64,000 nucleotides of DNA from Septoria linicola (Eukaryota; Ascomycota; Dothideomycetes; Mycosphaerellales; Mycosphaerellaceae). The DNA is taken from assembly GCA_024114885.1 (NCBI GenBank), contig CP099420.1, forward strand, positions 3,038,001 through 3,102,000. Reading direction: 5' to 3'. Of this stretch, positions 10,943 to 23,200 are shown one piece after another. The notes beneath the pieces are model-generated. The model made no database searches. It was not told the DNA's origin and saw nothing but the letters and a program-made list of their open reading frames with translations. Every line of letters begins with the position of its first letter. Position 1 is the first letter of the stretch. The translations under genes were made by a program, and so were the position numbers.

Positions 10943-13900
10943 TCAGATGACCGCTTTCTCGGTCAGAATTGATTGGCCATCTTTCCTGGCGCTTCTAGCC
11001 CTGCGAGCACGCTTGACAGCCTTCCAGCTCTCCACAAGGCCAACGAAGATGACCACACTGGCAAACACCAGCCCCCACTCCCATCCAAGCCTGTCGTGCC
11101 TGAAAACGACGCGGTTCACGACAGGGATGTAGATGATTGGGAACGGAGTGACCAATCCAGCCATAACAGCCCAGAACAAGAAGCGATTCTTCAACAGAGT
11201 GCCAAAGATGCTCAGACCATTGCGAGAATCTTCATTCGGGTACATGTTGAAGAGACTCAAATCCAGATGCTTCGCTTCCCATGCCATGACTGAGAGGAGG
11301 ACTGTCAAGATCGAGTATGCAGTTCCTCGAGCGCGGTAAGGCAGGTCACAAGTTTCATTGTAACTGTGGTTACAGTCTGCACCCAAGTCGCCGTCACCCA
11401 CGCCGTAAGCGACGATGACGAATGACACAAGACAGAGAGATCCCATGCAAGTTCCGTAGATGAACTTGTCGATGATCAGCTCTTTGGTAAAGACGCCAGC
11501 CTTGAGAGAATGTGGCAGGCGAGTCATGACGTCCGCAGAAGCCTCCTCGAGCCCAAGCCCAATAGCCAAGAAGGAAGAAGACACCAGGTTCGCAAATAGG
11601 ATCTCCAACGGTGACAGCGGAAAGACTGACACTCCATTGCGGTCCTCGAAGGCCAGTCCAATCAGGAGCAGGATGACTTGCGCGATGTTGGAGATAAGCA
11701 GGTGAAGGAGGAACTTGCGGATGTTGTCGAAGAGTCGGCGACCTTCTCGAATTGCTGACACGATCGAGGCGAAGTTGTCGTCAGTCAGCACCATATCAGC
11801 GGCCTCTTTACTAACGTCGCTACCGTTGAGACCCATAGCAACACCGACATCAGCTCCCTTGAGTGCGGGAGAGTCATTCACACCGTCGCCTGTCATGACA
11901 CAGTACTTACCCTTGCGGTGTAGTGCTTCAAGCATGCGCAGCTTCGTTGTTGGTGAGCAGCGAGCGAGGACCAGCGGGAAGGACTGCATTTGATCGATCT
12001 CGGTGTCAGTGAGCTTGTCAAAGTCAGACGCTGTCATGACTGCTGTTGGAGAATCGGCACCAGGAACATGAGGAGCCAGGATACCAATCTCGCGGGCGAT
12101 AGTGGTAGCAGTCTTGAGGTGGTCGCCAGTCAACATGTGAACGGTGATACCAGCCACCTGGCACTGTCTGATGGCACCAGCAGACTCGACACGTGGAGGA
12201 TCATAGATACCAACGAGTCCAGCGAACTCCAGGTCCTGCTCCATCTGCGAGCGGTCGGCGAACGATTCGCACGTATCAGGCGTGAGTTTACGGTAGCCAA
12301 GGCAGAGGACACGGAGACCTTCAGTAGCCATCGCGTCGGCCTGGGCGAGGATGGCCTTGGAGTTCTCATGGTCGACTCTCATCAAAGGCAGCAGGACTTC
12401 CGTAGCACCTTTCGTGAAACATGTGCGCGTGCTCGTCGAAGTTTCTTCATAGACGGCGGTCATGCGTTTGACAGAAGAATCGAAAGAGTGCTCAGTGACG
12501 ATAGCCAGACCTTCTCTCGCGATGGTGTCCAGCTTTCCGCAACCGGTGCGCATGGCCATGACCTGGAGTGCGATCTCTGTCGGCTCACCGGCAGCTGTCC
12601 AGAGGCTTTCGGCGTTCGGAGGAGGTGTGACGGTTGACACGTTGCAGAGCGCAGCGATCTGGAAGAAGATCTCGACCTCGCTGTCGTTGACCACGTCCTG
12701 GGCCCATTGGATGGTGCGGCCTTCGAGGTTCAATGTGCCGGCAGTTGGATCCAGAGGGTTAGACTCGTTCTCGACTTTGATTGTACGGCCGCTTGGGAGC
12801 CATGCCTTGCGAGCAAGCATCTTTCCCTGGGTCAGTGTGCCTGTCTTGTCAGAGCAGATGTTTGTGACACCTCCAATTGCTTCGAGAGCACCCATCTTGC
12901 GGATGATGACGTTACCCTTGGCCATAGCCTTGGAGCCTACCGCCATTGTGATAGTCAGGACAGCTATCAGTGATTCTGGAATCACAGCTACTGCTACACA
13001 GATACCGTAGATCAGTGTCTCATCATCGATATCCCAGACATTGGCCGAGAACACGATGATAGCAAGGAGGATAGCCAAGGCGAACAGAAACAAGGCGAAG
13101 TACGACAGCTTGACTTGCAGTGGAGTACCAATCAGACCAAGTGCGCCTTTCAGACCCTTCAGCGATCTTTTGGCGGCACGAACCATCCATGGACCTTCTT
13201 TCACGGGTGCTTTGTCGCGGAGAAGAGCGGCGATCTTTCCGATCTCCGTGTTCATCCCAGTAGCGACAACAATGCCGACAGAGCGGCCGCGAGTGACTGT
13301 AGTCGAAGAGTAAGCAATGTTCTGCCTATCGCCCACAGGAGCGTCAGGCTTATCGGAGATGAACTCGGCATCTTTGACCGCGGGCTTCGACTCTCCAGTG
13401 AGGAGCGCTTCGTCGCTGGCGAAGTTGATGCTATTGGCGAGACGTAAGTCGGCAGGAACAACGTTCCCGACGCCCAGCTGCACGATGTCGCCGGGGACCA
13501 AGTCTTCGGCCTTGATCTCTTGTAATGTGCCATGGTCACGGAGAACTTTACACGTGGGTGCTGCCATGGCCAGCAGCGAGGCAATGGTTTCTTCGGCGCG
13601 ATAATCCTGGAAGAAGCCGACCACAATGTTCAGAACAATGACGGCGGTAATGACACCACCTTCGATCCAGTCCATGGTGGCGTAGCTCAGGATCATGGCA
13701 ATAGCAAGGACCAGAGTAAGGCTGTTAGACACCTGGCGGAGGAGAATGCGCCACCAGATCACTTTTCCTTCGGTCTCGAGCTGGTTTGCGCCATATAGCT
13801 CACGACGGCGAGACACCTCGTTGGCTGTTAAGCCATTCCTGGAAGATGTCAGCGGCTGGGCAGGTTCGGCTCACGAGGAGAACTTACTCAATTGTGGTGC

Positions 13901-14186
13901 CAAGAACGCTTGCCACACTGGCATGCGTCAAAGTGTGTGCCTGAGCATGGATGGTACTAATGTGACCACTGTCTGTATCAACAGTAGTGATACTATTCGC
14001 TTTGGTATCGCGGGCTCCGACCTGGGTCTTATCGTTCAAGAGAACAGACTCCCTGCTCGAGCCCGCGCTCGGTATAGGCGGCGGGTCGTCGACATTGCCG
14101 CTGTCATCCGCGGAAGGTATGCCTCCTGGGCCATGGGGTGATGACCTGACATCGAAGGCAGTACTACCAGAAGGCTTTTCCATCAA
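10943..14186 (-). CDS. ENA: ENA-type (P-type IID) sodium/potassium-exporting ATPase, 1064 aa
   Basis: This is a plasma-membrane P-type ATPase that pumps Na+ or K+ out of the cell at ATP cost, giving salt and alkaline-pH tolerance. There are two exons, 13888-14186 and 10943-13838, with a 49-nt intron (GTAAGT...CCAG) that splits a Glu codon at residue 100. An N-terminal cation-ATPase segment spans the intron. The actuator TGES is at residues 247-250, M4 has IPESLIAVL (about 386-394), the phosphorylated Asp is D430 in DKTGT, KGA at 576-578 binds nucleotide, and the hinge TGDGVND is at 749-755. The M4 motif and the length fit fungal ENA rather than PMR1 or SERCA, which have PEGLP-type M4 motifs. 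The first about 85 residues are Ser/Pro/Asp-rich and probably cytosolic and regulatory. The gene looks intact. Confidence 0.93.
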
Positions 14187-17100
14187 TTACCGGAGGCGAT
14201 TGGGCGGCCTTCGCGTGAGACGAGAAGTGGTTGGTTGATTGATTCGAACGTCTGCCGCTGTTGTGTTTCCAGTGAGCGAACAAAGAGAGGTGAGGCTTAG
14301 TAGTGGAACTCTCCAATCTTGATGGCAAAACCAAGTGAGGGGGGGTGGACGACCTTCTTTATGAGAACCGCACGTGGGTGGAGACGTTTGGCGGCGGAAT
14401 GCGTGGCCCATCCTGGCATCTGCTGGGCGAAGCTGCGCGCCACCACAAACAGTGTAGTCACCACTTGGCGGCCTGCATGACGAGCTGGTTGGCGCAGCGC
14501 GTCTCGGCAGCCTTGGACAGTGACGATGTGAACGTGACATTTCTTTGTTGGCAGGCTCTGCATGGCACATTTGATGGTGCGGCATTCCTGCGATGTGGAA
14601 CTCCCTAGTTGAGACAGCAATATTGTACTGTATTTGTGCCTGGAGTCCACGCACGTCTCATGTGAAGTCGTGGCGGGGAAGAGGAGCACAAGACAATAGA
14701 CTAGGATTCTGTGCCTTGGCGCTGCAGCTTATCCGACGCTAACCACCGATTCGATCGCGTACGCCTTGCCTCTTCCGCCGACAACGAACAGTGTCGCACA
14801 AGAACAACAACGGGTCCCGAATCACTTGTGGCGGCCGCCCCAGCTGACATGAAGCACTTCAATGCTGAACCTGTTGGAAATGGCAATTGCGGTGTCAAGT
14901 GACATCGATGGCATCTCATAACTGCGTGCTCGCCACCGCCTCTAATCCTGCTCCTTACGCAAGCTCAGCTACAGTACTCTCGCTGTGCTTGATCCTGAGC
15001 GGCGCCTGGAATCTTTGAATGCGGCATCATCAGACTATCACATTTGTCTACCAGCTTGCGCCGACACGTACCGCGGGAGCTTGACGCGGTCAATATTTCT
15101 TCGTGCTGCTACCCTACTAGAGCTGCCCTTAGGCCTATAGTGCTGAAGCAAAGTGGGGTTATCGCATGTGCTGCACCGTCGAAGACATGTCGGTATTGAC
15201 ATCTGAGCAGCAACTTTCACCCAGTAGCCTCAAGCACATTTCGACAGCTTTCGATGCCATGCAAAGACATGATACTTGCTGTATCGAATGCCAGTCGGCC
15301 CAAGATAAGCCGAGAGTTCGTGGCACGCACAGCTTGAATGGATACTCTTAGCTTGACGACTCTATGGTACGGCAAAGACTATGCTAAGTGCAGCCAAGCA
15401 ACTATGATCCACATGGTGTGCCAGCGTACGACTGGACACATTTTCGCGCGTGCTAATCGTTGTGGAAGCATTACAATCTTGCACGACACCGTAGTTGATG
15501 TAGAGGAGTGGATACCAGCGACACATACGCCCGAATGGCAAAGCTGCAACTATGTCGGCCCATCGTGTGGCCATATACGAGGACTTGCTATCGCCAACAT
15601 TGTCATGCACAGCCACAATTCAGCCTGCAATATCGCAGTCCTTTGCGTGTTGGAAATTTCGGACTGCTTCATGGCTCTTGAAGTTTGAACGAGTAGCCTT
15701 ATCGAACACATCCGTGAGGCTGTTGGCCGAATCTATCAAGAAGTGGATGAGCCCAGGGCCCACTCTTTCATAGCAGATGCAGTGATGTAGCATGTTATGA
15801 TACAGCAAAGATGTTGAGGCGAACAGACAGCAGCAACGTGTCGACTGCCAGGAGCAAGAAGTTATCTGGACGCGGCACGATATGAAGAGAAAGATAACAT
15901 GTGAAGGGCAGCGAGAATCCTCCCGACGGCATTTAATGTTTTAACGAAGCTCGACTTCGAAGCAGCCGAAACGAGCTTTCTCAAAGTGGATGCTGACAAC
16001 CTCTGCAAACAACGCCGAGGCAGCCGTCCGCATCAGCCTTACAGTCGACAGAATCAACCGCACTGCCTGGTGTGAGACAGAACATACCAAAATGACTGCT
16101 GTGCACGAGAGCCGGCAACTCAGTACGTATTCATGACCAGACTTCGTCAGAATTCCTGATAGCGGGGACTCGGCGACACGAGGCTAGCGATCATTCGTTG
16201 TAATCAAGAAGTGCCACTTGCACTGGTCGGATACTTTAACCTCTGTGCCACTTGGGGTCTAACAAATGTTATGGCTTGGCGTGCAGTGCAGTGGTCACAA
16301 GTGTGGTTGCACACATGCAAGGGGGCGGCATACGAAGGGCCTTCGCCTTTCCATCCTCGCTCTCTGTTACTTGCAGGAACGACAATATGGCAGCGTTAAA
16401 GCGCTTCGAGTGGTTGACAACCAAACTGGTGGCCTTCACAGGGCTCGCGATTGTGAGTGGTGCCTCTTTGCGAGGGTTACCCAACGTCTCTAGCGTACAA
16501 GATCGAGTGCGGAAAGAGCTGCTAGAAGAAAGGTGGCAATCTTACACAGCAGCACAGAAGAAGCAAGAGTGTTTTCAAGCTTTGTGAGGTGGTCTTTCGA
16601 CCCATTGAATGACCTGTATGTGATAATCCTGGGCATTTTGAGGACGGTGTCTTCTCTGATGTGTGGAAAGGTGGAGAGGGTTCGTAGGCTCGTGTATAGT
16701 CCGGCAGACGAGCCGAGAGCCCTAGGTTGATGGCCCAAGCTCTCGACACCAAAGGGGAATAGATCAGCGCGACTGGCAGCAGTGGTCGCCGCCCAGCTAA
16801 CTTACTGGACTTTCTCAAGTTATCGATGGCCTCTGGCTGCAACGCTGCACAGCACTTTCATAGTGTGCATCTCAACTACCACCGCCACCACATCGCACCA
16901 CTTGATTGTGTTGCACTGTCATCCTCACCGACACGAAGCCGATTCACATCGATTTGATCGCACTCCATCATTCACCAAGTGCAGACGAACAGCAACGCGT
17001 AGCAGCAGACATCCGACAGCTGTGCGCGTGCTCCATTACATTCTCACGCTTGACACGACTTTCCTTTGGCAGTCACAACGAGACGACGGGCGCACCTTCC

Positions 17101-17275
17101 TCAACAACGGTCCCACCGGAAGAAGACACGCGCACGCGACGCATCAGTCACAATCCCTCGTCTCATCTCAGATCTGATGCGATGAAAGAGAGGCCCCTCG
17201 TGAGGACTGGAGGAAACCACGACTGAAGGCCTTCGCGGCCGCAATCACATCAAACCCCCTCACTCGTCGACCATC
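14187..17275. other. Long intergenic region between ENA and TRA1; no recognised gene
   Basis: These are about 3.1 kb of normal composition between the divergent ENA (minus) and TRA1 (plus) starts. Scattered frames of 60-150 codons exist on both strands, but none shows a domain, a signal peptide with continuation, or a convincing splice chain. It should contain both promoters and 5' leaders. The last 400 bases before TRA1 are rich in C and A, as fungal leaders often are. I found no tRNA and no transposon ends. A short frame at 16387-16587 is listed separately with low confidence. Confidence 0.5.
16387..16587 (+). CDS. Possible small protein, 66 aa, unrecognised
   Basis: An ATG opens a 66-residue frame that begins MAALKRFEWL. 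It has a moderately hydrophobic stretch (about residues 13-25) followed by a charged, helical-looking half with Glu, Arg and Lys. This layout recalls small single-span mitochondrial or membrane proteins, but I recognise no family. It could equally be chance coding in the TRA1 upstream region. There is no visible splice continuation. Confidence 0.18.
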   Translation: MAALKRFEWLTTKLVAFTGLAIVSGASLRGLPNVSSVQDRVRKELLEERWQSYTAAQKKQECFQAL

Positions 17276-20200
17276 ATGGCAGACCGCGCGATGGACTCTT
17301 TCGAGGCCAAGCTGACGGACGCCTCGCTCGACTTCAAGGCCAAATACGCTGCGCTGGCCGAACTGCGCGATGGACTCGAACAGCTCTGCCAGGCATCGAC
17401 CTATGCCACCTTCTTGCAGAAGTTTGTGCCCATCTTCCTCGCCATCCTCGCCGGCCCGCCCGTCTTCACATCGACCTCGCACGAGCAGCGATGTCGCCAA
17501 TGCGTGCTGGAGATCATCCACCGCTTCCCGCTGTCCACCGACAGTGCCGCCATGGAGCCTTTTGCGGAGAAGATCGTGGATCAGTGCTTGGAGCTGGTCA
17601 GGACGGACAACGAGGATAATGCCGTGCTGTGTCTTAAGATCGTCATGGACATTTGCAGATACCACACCAAGTCGACCGGCGTCGTGGAAAAGGCCCAGCC
17701 CTTTCTCGATCTGATCCTCGAAATTTTCGATAGCATGGATCAGACCGTCAAGGACACGTTCGAGTCGACGACACCCATCCCCGCTGCGGGTGCTGCGCCA
17801 GGCACACCCAATGCTGCGGGCACTCCTGGCTCCCCTGTGGCCACTGCGGCACACGCGCTGACCGCAGACGAGCCGCAGACCACAAGGCAGCTCACCAAGG
17901 GAATGCACAGCTTCAAAGTCGTGGCCGAATGTCCCATCATAGTAGTTAGCATCTTCCAGGCCCACCGAACATTGGCTCCCAAGAACGTGGGCAAATTCAC
18001 TCCCAGGATCAAGCAGACGTTGATGCTACAAGCCGGCCCGCAGCGAAAGGCTCACGAGGAGGCACACCAGAATGGCACTGTCTTCACGGGAGTTGCCCGA
18101 GAGATCAAAGCCAAGGGGCAGTCGGCTGCGTTTGGCGACCTGGTGACGGCTCAGGTCAAGACTATGTCGTTTCTGGCGTACCTCCTGCGGGCGTACTCGC
18201 AGTCGTTGCAGGATTTTCTTGGTCAGCTGCCAGAGCTCACCGTGCGACTGCTGAGAGATGTCCCGCGAGCACACACTGCCGTGAGAAAAGAGCTGTTGGT
18301 GGCGATAAGACACATCATCAATTTCAACTTTCGCGCAGTTTTCCTCCCTGTCATCTTGCCACTGCTGGATCCTCACACCTTGGTCGGAGACTCCCTCACC
18401 GCAGATATCACATTACGGCCACTGGCGTACACGATGTTGGCCGATCTCATTCACCATGTTCGGGAACAACTCAGTGCAGAGCAGATCTCGAGGGTCGTGC
18501 AGGTTTATGTTGGGCATCTCACCGGCGATGACGGCGTTGAAGTCCCGGGTACAAGCTACCAGACCATGAGTGCGAAGCTTCTTTTGAACATGGCAGAATG
18601 TATGTCCAAGGTCGAGGACAAAAAGAATGCCCGGTTCCTCATGATGAGTGTGCTCAATGGCATCGCCGACAAATTTGGTGCCATGAACCGGGCATATCCA
18701 AATGCTGTCAAATTGTATCGACAGCAGCAGGAGAGTGGCCAACACAGCACCGACGCTGTCGCAGACAACTATCTCGCCGACCAAAACTCCAAACCCGACT
18801 GGGACGAGACTGATATTTTCAGCGCGATGCCCATCAAGGCTGTGAATCCCAAGGACCGAGCTACCGACCCTGTCACGGAGAACAAATTCTTGTTCAAGAA
18901 CCTCTTGCAAGGTCTCAAGCAATTCTTCTACCAGCTGCGCAACAGCAATCCGCCTCGCATCAAGGAGGAGGTGGACACCAGTAGCGCACCGCCACACTGG
19001 GCTGAGCTTTCATCAGGGTTCGAAGCAGAAGAGGTCGAAGTGCTCATCAAATTGTTTCGCGAAGGTGCAAAATGCTTCCAGTATTATGCCCCGCTGGATG
19101 CAACTGCAGAGAGCCCTGCGCCTACCGAGCCCAGCTCAAGCATTGCCACTACTGCGAACAGCAAAGAGGAAAAGGACTTGCTCGAGACGTTCGCGACCAT
19201 CTTCCATCACCTGGACCCAGCCACTTTCCATGAGATCTTCACTTCGGGCAATCCGTCGGGCATTGAGTTCCTCTACGAGCAGAGTTTCCATCACGCTGCA
19301 CTGCTACACACTCCGCAGTTCTTGCTGGCCAGTGAGGCCACGAGTCCGGCGTTTTGCGGGATGCTGCTGAAATTCCTCATGAGCAAGCTTGAGGAAGTTG
19401 GCGAGAGTAACGCCACGAAGACCTCTGTGCTACTGCGTTTGTTCAAATTATCGTTCATGGCCGTGACGTTGTTCAGCCAGCACAATGAGAGTGTTCTGCT
19501 CCCACATGTTCGCGAGCTCATTACCAGGTCCATAGAGCTTTCCATCACCGCCGCCGAGCCCACAAATTACTTCTTGTTGCTGCGCAGCCTCTTCCGTAGC
19601 ATCGGTGGAGGTCGATTTGAGCATCTATACAAGGAAATCCTGCCTCTACTGGAGATGCTGCTCGAAGTGCTGAACACACAACTTGCGGCTGCACCCGATG
19701 GCAACACCAGAGACCTGTTCGTCGAGTTGTCGCTCACTGTACCTGCGAGGCTCAGTCACTTGCTGCCACATCTGGGCTACTTGATGCGGCCGTTGACGGT
19801 TGCACTGCGCTCAGGCGACCCAGCGTCGCCAAGTCACCGGCCATATTCCAATGATCGCTCTTCCAATGACAATAGAGGACAAGGATCGAGCGAGCTCACG
19901 GCGCAAGGTCTACGAACACTCGAGCTATGCGTCGACAATCTCACAGCTGACTACCTGGACCCGATCATGCAACCCTGGATGGAAGAGATCATGGGCAGCT
20001 TGTGGCGTATGCTCAAGCCAGTGAGCTTGACCGGCGCAAACATGGCTCAAGGCGGACAAAATCTGCTAGGCACGGGACATCAAGGAGCACACACCGCCGT
20101 CAGGATTTTGGGTAAGCTTGGTGGAAGGAATCGAAAGTTCCTGAGCAACCCGGCCGAACTTGAGTGGAAGACGTACGCGGACGACGAGGCAAGCTACGAC

Positions 20201-23200
20201 GTGCGCTTCATCGGTGCCATCTCGAACGGTGGTGAGCGTGCTATGCCAGCGCGACTTGGCGTACAAACCGCTATTGACAAACTATCCGAGGTGCCAAAGA
20301 CGCCAGCTCAGAAGAAGTCCGAAGAATACCATAAGCGGCAGTCTTTCAAGCTCATCACATCGCACATCAAACTTCTGGTTGGCGCAGATAATCTGCCTGA
20401 CGACTTCGCGCGGTTAGTACGTTTGCAGGCCGACGATCTTGCCGGCAAGAACTTTGATTTCGGCTCTGATCTGTTCTCCGAATCGCAACGAGCAAGGTCC
20501 TCTGCGAAGCGCGACGCGCAGCAAGAAACTTTGCTGAAGCTTCTGAAGGCTCTCATTCTCGCCGCCAGTATTCCATATCTCAAGGACGAGGCAGACCGCT
20601 TCCTACATGGCATATGCCGACACTTCATGATTGTCGATCTTGGCGTCGCTGTGGCAAGTGAGAAGCACAAGAAACGTGCCTTCGATGTGCGCGCGGGTGA
20701 CGGTCCAGTATTCATCGAGACTGGTACTTTGGCAGACGCAATCTGTCAGAGCTTGGCGTCCGACCAGAAGGCAATTCGCGAGACTGCCGAGACTGCCATG
20801 AGGGACTGCCTGACTATTGCTACCACCCTCTTTGGCTCAGAAAGCAAGGCTGAATGCTTGCCATTCTTCGCAAAGCTCGCCGAGTCCTTCTGTCACGTGT
20901 GCTACGAAGAAGAATGGTTCACGAAGAACTCTGGTACATTAGGTATCACGGTCATGACTGACAAGTCAAAGATGAAATTCTCAGACTTGTGGGTGACGAC
21001 TCGTATGCCAGAATTGTTGAAGGCTCTGCTGTTCGTGGTCAAGGACATGCCACAGGACTTACCTGCCAATGTGAGGATCCAGGCCAAGGACACTATCGTC
21101 ACCCTTGTCAAGCGCTTCGGCGCAAGTGGCTTGGAGAAGAAAGAGGACCTGGACAAGAAAGACAGCCGGCTTCATACTCATGCTAAGCACCTCATCTCAG
21201 AGGTCAACCACATGAACCGTCATGTTCGCGAGGCTGCGCGGCAGGCACTGCGAGCCCTTGCGACTGCCTTTGACATGCAGCACCATGAGCTCTTGGCGCC
21301 TGTGAAAGAGTCTTTGACCTTCGGCGTGTTCCTGAAGCCATTGCGAGCACTACCCTTCACTGCTCAGATTGGCTATATCGATGCCATCAACTTTCTACTG
21401 GATGTGCCGTCTGACAAGGAAATCCTTGCCTTTGACGACAACCTCAACAGACTATTGTTTGAGACTTTGGCACTCGTAGATGCTGAGGACGAAAGCCTGG
21501 CTCCCAAGCCGTACGAGTACCGTACCGCTGAGAGCATTGTGAGGTTGCGTGTCGCCGGCCTCAAGCTGTTGGCGACTGCTATCAAGCTGCCCGGGTTCAG
21601 TGCGAGTACAGCAACCAACCAACCAAGCGGGACGCCACCGCAAAGTCAGCCACAACAGCAGCAGCAACCGGGTGGACAGCATCGTGCTAGGGTCATCAGC
21701 ATCTTCTTCAAATCTTTGTACAGCAAGAACAAGGATGTCGCAGGCGCTGCGAATGCTGGTCTGAAGATTGTGCTGCAGTCTACTTCCAAGCTGCCCAAGG
21801 ACTTGCTTCAAAACGGCCTGCGTCCAATACTCATGAATGTACAAGATCCAAGGAAATTGTCCGTGGAAGGTCTCGAAGGGTTGCGCACGCTACTGCAGCT
21901 GCTGCACAACTACTTCAAAGTTGAGATCGGTACAAGGTTGCTTGATCACATGGAAAAGATCGCCGATGGACCAACGCTTCAAAAGGTGTCGTTCCAGCTG
22001 ATCGAAGCTCAGCCAAAGATGAAGGTCGTCACCGCCATCTTCAGTGTGTTCCATCTGCTTCCGAACCAAGCAGCAATGTTTTTACAGAACTTGGTTCAGC
22101 GCGTGCTCGATCTCGAAACATCGCTACGGCGTACCAGAAGCAGTCCATTTCGAGAGCCGCTCATCAAATATCTCAATCACTATCCAGAGGAAGCTTGGAC
22201 GTTCTTCAAAGCTCTCATGAAGGACGAGAAGCGTGGACGGTTCTTCGCTCAGATACTCGCTGATCCCGAGAGTGGCATACTCAGAGAAAAGGTCATCAAG
22301 GAGCTCGATGGGCTCATCAGCACGTTCGAAGGCATTACAGCCAGCGACATGGACGTGGACAAAGCACAAGCTGCAGTCAACGCCGTTCATGTCGTCGATT
22401 CCATCTGCTCTTTCGCTGATCACGGTAAGCAGCTCATGGCCAACGACAAGGCCCGCAAAGCCCTCCTGAGTGCTGCCAAGGCACTCCAAAACCGCGCACA
22501 GCAAGGCAAGATGTTCAACGGTCTCCGTCTTGCCGTGATGCAGAGCGCTCAGCGAACCATGCATATCTTGACTGTGCACCTGGAACAACAGCCGGACGAC
22601 ATGGACTGCTTGTTCGACATCTTTGAGTCTTGCGTCAAGGGCGAGCTTCAGGCAACACCGGGTCTCATCGCATATCTCTACAAGAACGTCATTACGAGCG
22701 ACTCTGTCGACTTCCAGAGGACTATTGTGCAGCGATGCATTGAAATCTACACTTCAAAAGACACGCCTCAGAAGCTCAAATGGTTCGTCTTCCACAATGT
22801 TGCCAACCCTATTCTTGCCAACGACGTGATGCGCAACTGGGACGGCTTTTTCAAAGACGATCACAAAGGCACTGCACTTCTCGACAAGGCGATGGCCGAC
22901 GACGTCCACAGCAAGCTATGGAGACCACAATCTGTTAGTGACATCTCGGACGACAACACGCCTGGAGTCGATCATAGCCGCATGGAGCTGCTGCAGACCT
23001 CTGCATTCTTGGTCAAGTATCATCACAATATGCTTCAAGACGCCAGGAAAGATCTGATCAAGTTCGGCTGGAATTACATTCGACTCGAAGATCATATCAA
23101 CAAGTATGCTGCTTACTGTCTGATCACGTACTTCATCCATCACTATGATACGCCGCCCAAAATCGCAATGCAGGTCTATAACTCGCTTTTGCGAGCACAT

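Noticed and set aside
11990..12637. 215-codon plus-strand frame across the ENA gene
   Set aside because: Antisense to the P and N domains of the ATPase; no recognisable content.
14187..17275. Possible tRNA or multi-exon gene in the long ENA-TRA1 interval
   Set aside because: No T-loop-like motif with matching stems and no convincing splice chain was found by eye.
17168..17965. 265-codon frame on the minus strand over the TRA1 start
   Set aside because: It lies antisense to a firmly identified gene in GC-rich codons and shows no domain; a codon-bias shadow.
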